27,217 bases of DNA from Clostridiales bacterium. Its GTDB lineage: Bacteria > Bacillota_A > Clostridia > Saccharofermentanales > Saccharofermentanaceae. Numbering within the stretch: position 1 is the first letter of the stretch; each line of letters begins with the position of its first letter. The stretch lies in contig JAGCGE010000131.1 of the NCBI GenBank assembly GCA_017649745.1, positions 1 through 27,217 of the forward strand. The letters run 5' to 3'. The notes beneath the pieces were generated by a model. The model saw only the letters and a program-made list of their open reading frames with translations. It did not search any database and was not told the origin of the DNA. Positions 17,394 through 27,217 of this stretch are shown one piece after another. Made by a program: the position numbers and the translations under genes.

Positions 17394-20300
17394 TCATTCG
17401 TCCGTGTCTATTATGCCCTCTTCGTAAAGCTGCTTTTCCAATTCACTCACACGTCTCTTAAGTCTTTGTACTTCGTTTACTGTTAGGGCAATAAACTCAT
17501 CATACCTAAGACCTCCACCGCCGTGCTCATGATCAGGATTATAAGCAGCAAAGTCATCTTCATTTACTCCTAACTGCTTAAGAGTGTCACCAACGTCTTC
17601 CATGATAAAACCAGTATGGTATTTACCACCATCATCAAACTTTTTCTTAATAAACTTATACTTTACAGGCTTTAATCTATCGAAAATATCACTATAGAAT
17701 GTATCGATAGGTGTGATGTCTTCCTTATAAAGCAAAGAAGAACTTGAACTTGAAGAAACAGTCTCGTAATCAGTAGCATAAACTTTGCCCCAAGGTATTT
17801 CAGGGCCGCCTAACCACTTGCTAGATCCGCCAATAAAATCGGCACCACATTGCACAGCAGGTCTGGGGTCACTGGTTACTTTAGCAACTTCTACATAACC
17901 TTCAACATAAGTCCATCCTTCTGCTCCTTGCACAACCTGTGTAGGATAAGTTTTAAGCTGAGTACCACCAATAAATTTAAACGTCGAGGTTTCAGATGTA
18001 ACCATTTCGACATTAACATATAAAATTACGTCTCCATCATTTGAAGTTTTAGCAGTATAACCAGAATCCGGTGTACCCCAAGTTCTAGTATCAATAAGAA
18101 TATTCTGAGCAAGTCCAGAAGTACCATTTTTGTTATAAGTAAAATCGAACGTACCGGTTTGTTTATCCCATTCTTCTCCACCTATTGTCTGATACTCTTT
18201 AATAGAGAAAGTGAATTTAAACTTAGGACTTACATTAGGCGTTGATAACTCTGAATCAGAGGCAACCATCATGTAAAAGTCCGTATTTTGACCAAACATT
18301 CCATCACCACGAGAAGTGGGATCAATATTAATTCTCCAAAGTATCTTACAAGTTTGAGAAGATCCTGGAACAGGGTTAGAAGAACTAAGATTAAGATTTG
18401 TTACACTACTAACCGTAATTCGTCCATTTACCGTACATCTATCAAGATATGCACCACGAGCATACATATCTGTACAGTAAACATTACCATTTTCTGTTAC
18501 ACCAAACTTAGAACCTACTGAGAATCTCCAGTCTGTTCTAGTGTTTTCAGCAACAGTTCCTGAACGCTTCAAACCACCAAGATAAAAACTCTGATTTTGA
18601 CCAAATGTACCATTCGACAAATAGCCAGAACCAATTGTTACAGCACCGGCATTGGAACCAGTAGAATTAGATCTAACACTTGAATAAGTTGTATACTTAT
18701 TAGGACTCGTCGATGTCGCTACAACCCGGTTACCACTTGCAGGATACATCTTATATCTATGACCATCCTGTTCATAATAGTCTTCAGTAGCACTATCATT
18801 AAGTACATACCAGATAGGAAATAATTCTCCTGTAGCAAAAGGAGGTGTATGATCTTGATCTGGCTCAATTACAGGATAAAATGGATAATTAGCGAATGTC
18901 ACCGGTTCGGTTCCTATACCAAATTCAAATGAATACAATTTTGTGACAAACACGTATTCATTATTAGCATCATAATGAGCTAATCTAAATCTAAATATAG
19001 TAGCTTCAGGGCTTGTACCAGAAAATAAAGGTCTTGCCGAATCAGTGTTAAATGTTACTGTCCATGCATACTCTGTACCGCCAACAGGCCATAAAGTTGT
19101 TACATATGACGTATTACTTGCTACTACAGAGAACCATCCACCAGTAGCTCCTATAATACCTTCGCGCATATACACACGTCCGGCACTATCAACACCAAAT
19201 GAACTACCTGATACTATTCTCCAATCATTCTTTTCAGCACCACCTACAGCCATTCGTACCGGAACGTTCTGATCGTTTACACAATCGATATTAGATAAAT
19301 ACAAAAATTCGTTCATAGGAACGACTACAGATACTTCTGGTGATGACGTTACCTCACGATAATTATTAAATATCAACGTACCTTTTTTGGCTATAATATT
19401 ACCATTAGGTATATCGATCATCATATTACCATCTGGTTCGGAAGGTTGTCCATCAGGCCCAATAGGCCTTGAACGAATTACACCAGTTTTAATAACGTCA
19501 GCATTAAGAATACCAACTGTGATTCTATCTGCAACGATGTTACCGTCATAGGTTAAAGCAACCCTCAAACGATCATTAACATCCTGATATGTTCCATCTG
19601 GCAAAATAGAAGCCGAATATCCACCTTGAAGAGCATAAAGACCATATTGATTCCATCTCCAACACCAGTTATTAGGATCAGTATCCATATAATCTTTAGT
19701 GTTAGAAATAACTATTTCATAGACATGATCTTTTGGTCGATCAACTTCAGGAATATCATCAGTATAAACATACAAATTTTTATGATAATAAATGGTATGA
19801 TCGGATGGACTAACTTTAATATTTCTATTTACATAAACATAATACCAATCACCATGTTTATCAATAGTTGCTTTATTAGGATAAAAACCATTTCCATAAG
19901 GACAACCGTTATACATAGCTTGAAAATCATTTGGAGTAGGGTCAGTAGAATATTGATAGCCACGATAATCACCATTAGACCAGCAATAATAATTACTTGT
20001 GTTATAACTCACAAAACATGAATCTACTTGTTTTCCATTTCCCCACACATAAAAATTATAATATGATTGTAAAATGCAAGGATATGTATCATTAGTTGTT
20101 ACATTCGTATTCCATTGTAAATATATTGCTGTCTGATAATCTTCTTTTCCTAATATTACAGTTATTACATGATTACTCCAATTATAAGCATTGGTTAGAT
20201 AAGTAAAAAAATTCTGTATGTCATTACCACTAAAATATTTAGCTATTCTATTTCTAAGCATTTCAATACTAATGGCTGCTTGACCATAATCAGCGTTTTC

Positions 20301-21782
20301 TCTTAAGAAATGAACATAACCTTTTCTATTAGGATTTAATTCTGCATCAAAAATATTAAGTAAGTTCAACGCATAAGATTTTGCCTCAGTTTTTACTGTA
20401 GCAATAGCCTCTTCTGATAAAACTTCAACTTCATCTATAGCACGAGCTATATCAGTAAATAGATTAACCGGCTTATGCAAAATATTTGTTGTAAGAATGC
20501 TTTCTCGCTCGATGTTTTTTCTTACAAGCTCTTTAAGTTTATCATCTGTATCTCTAGCTGCATCAGTAAGGTACTTAACGTCTCCAGTGCCCAGCGTATA
20601 GTTGCTACCTGAGACATCTAAAATATCCTCATCTATTCCAGTACATGGATAGTAATAATTCAATCCGTGAGGCGTAGAGATGCAGTGAATCATTCTACCT
20701 ATAGAAATATTGTCTATATCAAGATCTGGAGCAAGCAACTTCATGTCAATTGCAGAAATCTCGATTGTAAGAGTAATCCACTTCTGATTAGCTAAATAAT
20801 TTTGCGCCAGTTGATACAAAGTCTGTGGATCTCTCACACCATCAAAGTCCATCGTCTTACATACGTATCCGAACCTGTTCAATTGCTCGGTATTAGTCGT
20901 ATACACACGATAATCATGAAGAGTATGATCAGAAGTCGTAGCACAGCTCCAGACTGTTCTATAATGATCAAGTTCACTCGGTGCCGTAGAATCTTCCTTA
21001 GGGTTGGCTCCTGTTGTAGCAGCTGCCCATTCGTCGTCAGTATATCTTTCACCTTTTGGAATAATTACTGTAGCAAGCTCATCAGGCTCATAACTACGAC
21101 TATAATCCATAAGGTTCTGTCCAAATGAAATTACAGGAACGTTTCCACTGGCATCATAATTTTTCTTAAAATCTAAATATAGATTATAACAGCCATTAGT
21201 AGAGTCCCACACATATCTAAAGAATACATGAGCTTCATCATACTGAATAGCATTATTAATCATCTCTTGAGTTGTTTCGTAATCAGTGTAAAACTCATGC
21301 GAAACAGTGTCAATAGCGTTATCCCAAGTTCCCTTATACACCTTTTTATAGTGCTCTCCAGAAGATGTGCATATAGCATTATGTCTGTCAAGCAAGAAAG
21401 TGACCCAGTTACTCAAAGGACACTCCGATTTTGAAGGTAACTGGATGGTGTCCATTAAATAATTAAATATTCCTTCAAAAACCATCTCTTTAGAGTTATT
21501 GAAGTCTATTTTCATACTTAATAAACGACCAACCCAGTATACCTTATCGGGGTTACTAGTAACCGTGTCTTTACGTACAATTACTTGTGTAGAGAGTTCT
21601 TCGAAGTAGTCATATCCTACATTCCCAACAGGAACTTTCATAGTTAAAGAACCTGCAGAACCTTCTTCCATTTTGAGGTTTGCAGATTCAAACTTGAATT
21701 GGACATCACTAGCTGTATCGCTATAGACTATTATTTCTTTCGAATTGACTTGCGTCATATTTCTTATAGAAATAGTATACAT
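17394..21782 (-). CDS. Tail-associated fibre protein with C-terminal S74 chaperone (1462 aa)
   Basis: Residues 1-380 look like the tail-hub (Tal / prophage endopeptidase-tail) domain that follows Dit in siphophages. The long middle part is beta-rich, with two related modules near residues 870 and 1110 (NDWRIVSGSSFGVDSAGRVY and TDWRFSVGSKFGVTENGNVY). The last 115 residues match the intramolecular chaperone of peptidase S74: a Ser-rich stretch, YKEDI, LKPVKYKF, GFIMEDVG and a closing coiled coil. The S-x4-K dyad would be about S1348 and K1353. The chaperone helps trimerise the fibre and then cuts itself off. The product probably binds the host surface. The start ATG 21782 overlaps or abuts the end of the Dit gene. 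The stop is TGA in TGATATTTTTC, an altered copy of the linker. Confidence 0.9.
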   Translation of the reverse strand: MYTISIRNMTQVNSKEIIVYSDTASDVQFKFESANLKMEEGSAGSLTMKVPVGNVGYDYFEELSTQVIVRKDTVTSNPDKVYWVGRLLSMKIDFNNSKEMVFEGIFNYLMDTIQLPSKSECPLSNWVTFLLDRHNAICTSSGEHYKKVYKGTWDNAIDTVSHEFYTDYETTQEMINNAIQYDEAHVFFRYVWDSTNGCYNLYLDFKKNYDASGNVPVISFGQNLMDYSRSYEPDELATVIIPKGERYTDDEWAAATTGANPKEDSTAPSELDHYRTVWSCATTSDHTLHDYRVYTTNTEQLNRFGYVCKTMDFDGVRDPQTLYQLAQNYLANQKWITLTIEISAIDMKLLAPDLDIDNISIGRMIHCISTPHGLNYYYPCTGIDEDILDVSGSNYTLGTGDVKYLTDAARDTDDKLKELVRKNIERESILTTNILHKPVNLFTDIARAIDEVEVLSEEAIATVKTEAKSYALNLLNIFDAELNPNRKGYVHFLRENADYGQAAISIEMLRNRIAKYFSGNDIQNFFTYLTNAYNWSNHVITVILGKEDYQTAIYLQWNTNVTTNDTYPCILQSYYNFYVWGNGKQVDSCFVSYNTSNYYCWSNGDYRGYQYSTDPTPNDFQAMYNGCPYGNGFYPNKATIDKHGDWYYVYVNRNIKVSPSDHTIYYHKNLYVYTDDIPEVDRPKDHVYEIVISNTKDYMDTDPNNWCWRWNQYGLYALQGGYSASILPDGTYQDVNDRLRVALTYDGNIVADRITVGILNADVIKTGVIRSRPIGPDGQPSEPDGNMMIDIPNGNIIAKKGTLIFNNYREVTSSPEVSVVVPMNEFLYLSNIDCVNDQNVPVRMAVGGAEKNDWRIVSGSSFGVDSAGRVYMREGIIGATGGWFSVVASNTSYVTTLWPVGGTEYAWTVTFNTDSARPLFSGTSPEATIFRFRLAHYDANNEYVFVTKLYSFEFGIGTEPVTFANYPFYPVIEPDQDHTPPFATGELFPIWYVLNDSATEDYYEQDGHRYKMYPASGNRVVATSTSPNKYTTYSSVRSNSTGSNAGAVTIGSGYLSNGTFGQNQSFYLGGLKRSGTVAENTRTDWRFSVGSKFGVTENGNVYCTDMYARGAYLDRCTVNGRITVSSVTNLNLSSSNPVPGSSQTCKILWRINIDPTSRGDGMFGQNTDFYMMVASDSELSTPNVSPKFKFTFSIKEYQTIGGEEWDKQTGTFDFTYNKNGTSGLAQNILIDTRTWGTPDSGYTAKTSNDGDVILYVNVEMVTSETSTFKFIGGTQLKTYPTQVVQGAEGWTYVEGYVEVAKVTSDPRPAVQCGADFIGGSSKWLGGPEIPWGKVYATDYETVSSSSSSSLLYKEDITPIDTFYSDIFDRLKPVKYKFIKKKFDDGGKYHTGFIMEDVGDTLKQLGVNEDDFAAYNPDHEHGGGGLRYDEFIALTVNEVQRLKRRVSELEKQLYEEGIIDTDE

Positions 21783-23063
21783 TTATAGCCTCCCAGGAGT
21801 AATAATATGTGTTACATTGTAACCACTATCTGCAGAACCTAAATAACTAATCGATAAAGTGTTATTATAAACAATAACATCAGCCCATGTATGATCACCG
21901 GTAGCTGTTATAGTTTTTGTGATAGCTGTACCACCACTAGCCGGAGAAGTAAACTTAACTGACAAAGAACCTCCGCTAGGTAAAGATGTTACTCGAACTT
22001 TAGGATGCACCGGCATGCTACCTATATCATCAGCACTATAAGTAAATGTAGTCCATGAGCTTGAGTTAACAGAAGTAGTAGTTTGTGTAATACTACTAGT
22101 TTTAATCTTATATGGAGCTACTTCATAACCAATAGATACTGCACGTCTGATAGCATTTGTTTCCATAGAACGTACTGTAAAATTACCTTGGTAGTACCAG
22201 TAAGGATCATCCTCAAAGATCATTCTACCAGATTTTCCATGAATGTCAGCAAGAAGTTGGCTGTATACATCATAAGGGTCTGGCATGGTGTGTACAGGTG
22301 GCGGTACTACGTCTTTGTACAAAGTTTTTTTATAAAGTATATTAGAGCTAGAACTTGAAGTATATACATTTTGACTACAGTATAGTTGATATTCATTACT
22401 TTCAAAATTTCTTATAGATGGAAGCACTTCATTTCGTTCAGACCATGGCTGGCTCAAGTTTACTGTATCAAAAGAAAACAACGCATTATCATAGACGGTT
22501 GTAGCTCTACTAGTTTCATTATAAATACTTTGGCCGCTTTTAGAACAAAATTTATAAAGCCTATCAGTGTTATTGTTACCGTCCCTATTACTAACTCTTC
22601 CATTAGTATTTACTTTATAAAATTTATTTCCGGTTGAAACAGTATAGCATACCGTAATAGCTGTATCACGTTCATCTTCTCCAAGTGCAACCATTATTAT
22701 ACTGTAGTACCCTTGATACGTGCCAAAAAATTCATTAATCCGATTAAAAATATTATCGACATTACTTCCGGTATAATGTTTTCTTACTCTAGCTTCAAGC
22801 TGAGAAACTGAAATATTAGTACTAGGAATGTAATTATCCAAATCCCAAGGATCAAGAATGAAATATTGCAGTTCTCCACTCCTATTTTGAAATAAAGGAT
22901 AGCCGGTTAGGACTGTTGAGACATCCAACAGCCCATTACCGGTTTTAAGATCAATTGTTGTGCGTTTTTGCTCTGGAGGCGGAGGCAAATAAATGCCGTT
23001 TGCCGGAATCATGTGATAATCATCCCATGTGTTTTTTCCGTTAATCGTTACTGAGTGAAACAT
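21783..23063 (-). CDS. Distal tail (Dit-like) protein (426 aa)
   Basis: The N-terminus (FHSVTINGKNTWDDYHMIP, then PPPPEQKRTTIDLKTGNGLL, DVSTVLTG) has the typical opening of distal tail proteins of Firmicute phages. These form the hexameric hub between tail tube and fibre. Its position between tape measure and fibre genes supports this. The protein is longer than minimal Dit proteins, and its C-terminal 110 residues are beta-rich (SLPSGGSLSVKFTSPASGG), perhaps a carbohydrate-binding extension. A TSSSSSNILYKK stretch near residue 230 is odd. The start ATG 23063 follows AAGGAGGAGGTACTTAA. Confidence 0.85.
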   Translation of the reverse strand: MFHSVTINGKNTWDDYHMIPANGIYLPPPPEQKRTTIDLKTGNGLLDVSTVLTGYPLFQNRSGELQYFILDPWDLDNYIPSTNISVSQLEARVRKHYTGSNVDNIFNRINEFFGTYQGYYSIIMVALGEDERDTAITVCYTVSTGNKFYKVNTNGRVSNRDGNNNTDRLYKFCSKSGQSIYNETSRATTVYDNALFSFDTVNLSQPWSERNEVLPSIRNFESNEYQLYCSQNVYTSSSSSNILYKKTLYKDVVPPPVHTMPDPYDVYSQLLADIHGKSGRMIFEDDPYWYYQGNFTVRSMETNAIRRAVSIGYEVAPYKIKTSSITQTTTSVNSSSWTTFTYSADDIGSMPVHPKVRVTSLPSGGSLSVKFTSPASGGTAITKTITATGDHTWADVIVYNNTLSISYLGSADSGYNVTHIITPGRL

Positions 23064-23079
23064 TTAAGTACCTCCTCCT

Positions 23080-26000
23080 TTAGATTCTTGTGCGTTGTTT
23101 TTGAAGATCACCAAGTGCCTTATCCATAGGAACTGCTAATGCGCCTATGGTCTGACCGGTATCCATAACAACTTTAGCATTATTAAGTGCATCAACCATT
23201 GTATCAAATTTATCCCTAAGTTCATTAATAGCAGTAACAACTTTCTCATTGCCACTATCCACAGCACTAGATACTTGACCTAATTGATCATTAGTAACAT
23301 TAGTGTTAAGATTTGCTTGTAAATCTAATTCTTTACCATAATCACCCCAAAGATTATCATAGTTATCGAAATGATAAGCATCTTGAGATAAATCACCATA
23401 GCCAGTACTAAAGTCCATACTAGATACAGAGTCATTATAGCTATCAAGCATCGAAGATCCCATAATAGAACCAGCATCTCCGCCAGCAATCGAAGCCATG
23501 TCATCTAAACCTAAAGAGCCTAGTACAGTATTCTTTAATCCGCCAATAGTATTTTTAAAGCCATTAATAAGGCCTGATCCATAACTTTCACCAGAGCCTT
23601 CGCCATCTGCTCCTAAGTTAAAGCCCTTAGTACACATTTGAGCAATCCACTTAAATACAGCAGAAGGAGATTTAACGCCAACTGATTTTTGAGTTCCGTC
23701 AACTATTCCATCTCCGAAAGCCTCACCAATTTCTTCGCCAGCGTCTTTAGCTCTATTCTTAGCATAATCCCATTGATTATTTGGATCATAAGCCTGCATA
23801 TAAATACTTTCAGCTTTATTCTCTTCAGAAGACTTATTCTTATCTACATCATACCAAGACCATCTTTCAGCCGGCTTAGCTTCAACTGCATTCTTAGCTG
23901 CATTAAGATTTTGCTGTGCACGAGCAATATCAGCTGTATTAGTGATGTTACCATTAGAATCAACTTTGCCATATGCTTCTACTACATCATGCAAAGCCTC
24001 TTCAGCTTTTTCCTGTTCTTCAAGAAGCCTAATGTAAGATTCAGCACCCTCTTGACGAATTTTATACATCTCTTCCTGATGCTTACGTTCCGCATCTTCC
24101 ATATCACGATGTAATTTTTCTTGAGGATCTCCGAACCAATCACAAAGTTGCTGTTCAAACAAACCAGCAAAATTACCAAGAACTCCTTTAAGTACATGCC
24201 ATAAACCAAGAATAATCTTAGTTATACCTTCTACAAATCGTTCTTTATTATTTTCAATGCCTTCTCCAATACCTACTAATATCTCAGCTATAATAGCCAT
24301 AAGGCTTTCAACCCATGGTTCTACTTTTTCTTCAAGCCAGCTAAGAATAGTAGTAACTAAATAGTCAAGAGCATACAAAATATCAGGCAAGTGTTCATTA
24401 ACTCCTTCAATAAATCCAGCAAACATAGCAGCCATAGATTTACCTACTTCTTGCATTGTAGAACGAATCTTTTCACTATTATCTTTAAGCCATTTCTGAA
24501 GTTTATCACCATAAATCATTAAGAATGCCATCGCCGCTACTGCTATAATAATTACTGCTACTATAGCTCCAAGTGCAAGAGCTATTGCATATAATCCAGG
24601 TGCTCCTAACTTACCTACTAACGCCAATGCTGCAACTGATAACACTAACAAACCAATTGACGCAGCTGCAAGTCCAAGAGCTTTCCATAATTCATTATTA
24701 TCGAAATATGAAAATGCATAAGCAAGTCCTACAATAATTCCAATAAGAGATGACAAAGCTAAAGATACTACTATAATTGCCGCAGCAACTTTAAGTAATA
24801 TTTTTCCAGCGTCTCCTCCCTCAGACGAACTATTAGAAAGTACTTTAGCTAACATGCCTACGCCCCACATTATACCAACAATAATTGCAGCAACAGCTGT
24901 TATTGTGAGTAATGCTCCGGCTACATCTTTTGCGGAAACAATATCACCAGCGAAGAATGTTGAAAGTGACATTACCAAAGATACCATAACAGCTAGCATA
25001 GCTATACAACTATACATTGCTAGCACTAATGTTGCACCTTTAGCAGCCATAGTTTTCCAATCGCCACTGCCTAATGCTCCTAATAGTTTACCTAAAGATT
25101 TAGCAACAACAATAGCGAAGATTGTTACTATAGCTAATATGCCTATTATTAATCCAAGAGCTACCCAAAGTTCTTTTGGAACTCCCCATAAACCCTTAGT
25201 AAGTTTTTTATCTTTCATCATTCCTATAAATACGACGATAGTTCCAAGGATAACACCAAGCAATAATGCAACGCCGATTAATACTTGAGAAGCGAAGAAA
25301 ACTTTCAATAATTTACCAGCAGCTTTACCAAGCTCAGCTTTCCAGTCGTATTGTTTCGAATGAGATGCTATAATAGCTATGACTGTAGCCATAACGATAA
25401 ATATCAACGTCATACATAGTACGAAACCGCTAAGTACACCATATGCATCAGGCGGAACTAAAGCTAATGCAGCAGCCAGTAATAAAACGCCAACACCGAA
25501 TGCAATTAACATGTTAGCTAATGCGCCTATCATAGTTGCTAATGCGAATGACGGAAGAGTCTTACCAGTATTAAACTTTGTGATAAGAACCATCATAGCA
25601 CCAACTATTAACAAAGCTCCTAAGATTCCTCTAATTGCAAGTTGCATTGCTTCAGGCTTTACTTTATTAGCAGTGTGCGCTAAAATAGCAATTGGTATGG
25701 TTAACAAACCAATGGCAACCGCAAAGCCGATCAAAGCAGGAGCAATACCCTTATAAGTAGTTGCCATTTCATTAACACTACCTATTTCATTTTTCTTAAA
25801 TGCGCTATCTTTCGCATAACCAGTTTCAAGTAAACCTCTAAAAGCCGAAGTTTTAGTTATAGAAGACATTTTAGATGACGATGTTTCGCCTCTCATAAGT
25901 CTTAACATAAGACCCATAAAAAGCATAATTATAGCTACAGCTGCAACTGCTGCTACCATCGAATCAACACTAGTCCCCTGTGCTGCTTTAGCTAAAATAT

Positions 26001-27217
26001 AAATAGATGCTGAAATTGCTATCATAGCTGCTGCAAGTCCGACCATAGCACTTCCAACGCCCTTAAGAGCTGAAGTAGATTCTTCAATGACGGTATCTAC
26101 ACTGCCAAAATCTTCTACTATAGTCTTAGCCAACTTTCCTTGAACTTTCATGATTTTCTTAACACCGGAAACAAATACCATAATTAAGAGAACCATCATT
26201 CCCATAGAAAAGATAAACATTTTCATAGTTTTTGGATCTTGTAATGCTTTACTAGCTTTAATGACGCTATTTAATGCATAACCAAACGAAAGCATAAGTA
26301 AAGCAAACATTCTAAGCATACCTGAGAATGAATCTCCAGCCATACTATCCAAGAAACCCGCAAACGAATCACCAACTACATGAGCAGCTTTACCTAAAAG
26401 TCTAGCACCACTACCTATAGCTGTAAACATATAAATTACATCATAAATCAATGTTACAATTTTTGTAAATATAAGAATTCCAAGAAGAATTTTAGCTAAT
26501 CTCCAAAGATTTGCCATAAGTTCTTCAGGAGAATTAACGTCCATGAATTCCATGGCCATTTCTTTTACTTTCTTAATTAAAAGAATGACCATATCGGCCA
26601 TCCATTCAATACCTTGAACAATCTTAGGAGTCATATAACGAATAAGACTACCAATAGCTAATAATATCTGTCCAAATGCATCAAGTACAGCACTAAGCAA
26701 TACTTTAAAACCGTATAATACGTCGTCAAGAACCTGGAAACCAGTAGTATCTGTAATATTACCTAAATACTTAACAATATTAACAACTACTATGCCAATT
26801 TCTTTAAGAACTTTAATAAGAACACCAATTACTTTTTCAACACCATCAAGAACAGTAGGGGCAATTCCACCTAATGCTCCAGTAATCTTTTTAAGGAAAC
26901 TACAAATATCATCAGCAATGCCAGACATGTCTTGTCCTATAAATAAGCCTGCTAAATCCATTACCAATCTTACAACTCTAGATGCAGCTTCTCCAGTCCA
27001 ATCAAATAAACCAGTTGCTACATCAGCGGCATCATCCGCTTCCTTAAATATGTCAAAAAATGCAGGCAAACTGCCCTCTACATCAGTATCAAATGTATCT
27101 TGAAAGAAATTCTTAAGAATGTCAAAACCTTCAGTACCAAGTTTCTTAACTTTATCGACAAAACCATCAACAAAATCAGCAAATGCATTACCAATATCTT
27201 CGAAAGACATTCCTAAC
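23080..27217 (-). CDS. Tail tape measure protein, probably partial (at least 1376 aa)
   Basis: A very long protein with many hydrophobic stretches between about residues 140 and 960, a coiled-coil region near 1060-1120 (DAEREHQEEMYKIRQ-like), and near residue 1180 the phrase GVKSPSAVFKWIAQM, typical of tape measure C-termini. It sets tail length and enters the membrane during DNA injection. An ATG at 27210 begins MSFEDIGNAFADF, but the bases before it (GTTAGGA) leave no room for a spaced ribosome site, and the frame is open to the edge. The true start is therefore probably outside the window. Confidence 0.9.
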   Translation of the reverse strand, partial: LGMSFEDIGNAFADFVDGFVDKVKKLGTEGFDILKNFFQDTFDTDVEGSLPAFFDIFKEADDAADVATGLFDWTGEAASRVVRLVMDLAGLFIGQDMSGIADDICSFLKKITGALGGIAPTVLDGVEKVIGVLIKVLKEIGIVVVNIVKYLGNITDTTGFQVLDDVLYGFKVLLSAVLDAFGQILLAIGSLIRYMTPKIVQGIEWMADMVILLIKKVKEMAMEFMDVNSPEELMANLWRLAKILLGILIFTKIVTLIYDVIYMFTAIGSGARLLGKAAHVVGDSFAGFLDSMAGDSFSGMLRMFALLMLSFGYALNSVIKASKALQDPKTMKMFIFSMGMMVLLIMVFVSGVKKIMKVQGKLAKTIVEDFGSVDTVIEESTSALKGVGSAMVGLAAAMIAISASIYILAKAAQGTSVDSMVAAVAAVAIIMLFMGLMLRLMRGETSSSKMSSITKTSAFRGLLETGYAKDSAFKKNEIGSVNEMATTYKGIAPALIGFAVAIGLLTIPIAILAHTANKVKPEAMQLAIRGILGALLIVGAMMVLITKFNTGKTLPSFALATMIGALANMLIAFGVGVLLLAAALALVPPDAYGVLSGFVLCMTLIFIVMATVIAIIASHSKQYDWKAELGKAAGKLLKVFFASQVLIGVALLLGVILGTIVVFIGMMKDKKLTKGLWGVPKELWVALGLIIGILAIVTIFAIVVAKSLGKLLGALGSGDWKTMAAKGATLVLAMYSCIAMLAVMVSLVMSLSTFFAGDIVSAKDVAGALLTITAVAAIIVGIMWGVGMLAKVLSNSSSEGGDAGKILLKVAAAIIVVSLALSSLIGIIVGLAYAFSYFDNNELWKALGLAAASIGLLVLSVAALALVGKLGAPGLYAIALALGAIVAVIIIAVAAMAFLMIYGDKLQKWLKDNSEKIRSTMQEVGKSMAAMFAGFIEGVNEHLPDILYALDYLVTTILSWLEEKVEPWVESLMAIIAEILVGIGEGIENNKERFVEGITKIILGLWHVLKGVLGNFAGLFEQQLCDWFGDPQEKLHRDMEDAERKHQEEMYKIRQEGAESYIRLLEEQEKAEEALHDVVEAYGKVDSNGNITNTADIARAQQNLNAAKNAVEAKPAERWSWYDVDKNKSSEENKAESIYMQAYDPNNQWDYAKNRAKDAGEEIGEAFGDGIVDGTQKSVGVKSPSAVFKWIAQMCTKGFNLGADGEGSGESYGSGLINGFKNTIGGLKNTVLGSLGLDDMASIAGGDAGSIMGSSMLDSYNDSVSSMDFSTGYGDLSQDAYHFDNYDNLWGDYGKELDLQANLNTNVTNDQLGQVSSAVDSGNEKVVTAINELRDKFDTMVDALNNAKVVMDTGQTIGALAVPMDKALGDLQKQRTRI

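Noticed and set aside
27045..27060. A tenth motif A in the tape measure gene
   Set aside because: AAATATGTCAAAAAATG matches only in part, is in the middle of a coding region as codons for FFDIFK, and has no gene start after it.

Overview
This window looks like part of the genome, or an integrated prophage, of a tailed phage with a siphovirus-type tail. The host is probably a low-GC anaerobic Firmicute, most likely a clostridium of the Lachnospiraceae type. Reasons: AT-rich DNA, strong AGGAGG-type ribosome sites at almost every gene, tape-measure / distal-tail / tail-fibre genes in the usual order, and many tiny unknown genes. All supported genes lie on the minus strand, so transcription runs from high to low coordinates. 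There is no rRNA, no canonical tRNA, no CRISPR array and no insertion sequence.

Region 1 (27217 down to 17394) is the end of the tail module: a tape measure protein open at the window edge, a Dit-like distal tail protein, and a 1462-residue tail-associated fibre ending in a self-cleaving peptidase S74 chaperone. Its 3' untranslated region folds into a strong structure that exposes sequences complementary to Shine-Dalgarno sites.

Region 2 (about 17240 to 10390) is the most unusual part. About 17 small genes, most with one predicted membrane segment, are split into short units. Twelve copies of a conserved element (motif B, roughly TTTCGCGGTAGAATC, then 7 to 8 variable bases, then TAATGAA) and nine copies of a second element (motif A, AAGATTTTGACATATTTTC; one of the nine lies at 8550) sit in front of the units, in one orientation. 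Many units have a hairpin just after motif B and a terminator whose hairpin contains the stop codon and whose T-run merges into the next motif B. Two further structured RNA candidates lie here, at 15583-15720 and 16774-16885. The layout resembles the host-takeover module of Bacillus phage SPO1, where many small genes have their own promoters and strong ribosome sites; that comparison is inference.

Region 3 (about 10374 to 1) is a long chain of small, mostly overlapping genes. It includes a lipoprotein on a Thr-Pro stalk, a Lar-like zinc protein, a compact radical SAM protein, Cys-rich microproteins and four pairs of paralogues. About fifteen junctions share a near-identical linker, GGAG(GAC)TGATATTTATG, in which the stop codon of one gene, the ribosome site and the start of the next are fused. 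Many starts here have been moved downstream to the ATG of this linker.

Most functions remain unknown. Assignments outside the tail module, the radical SAM protein, the lipoprotein and the zinc proteins are descriptions rather than functions.
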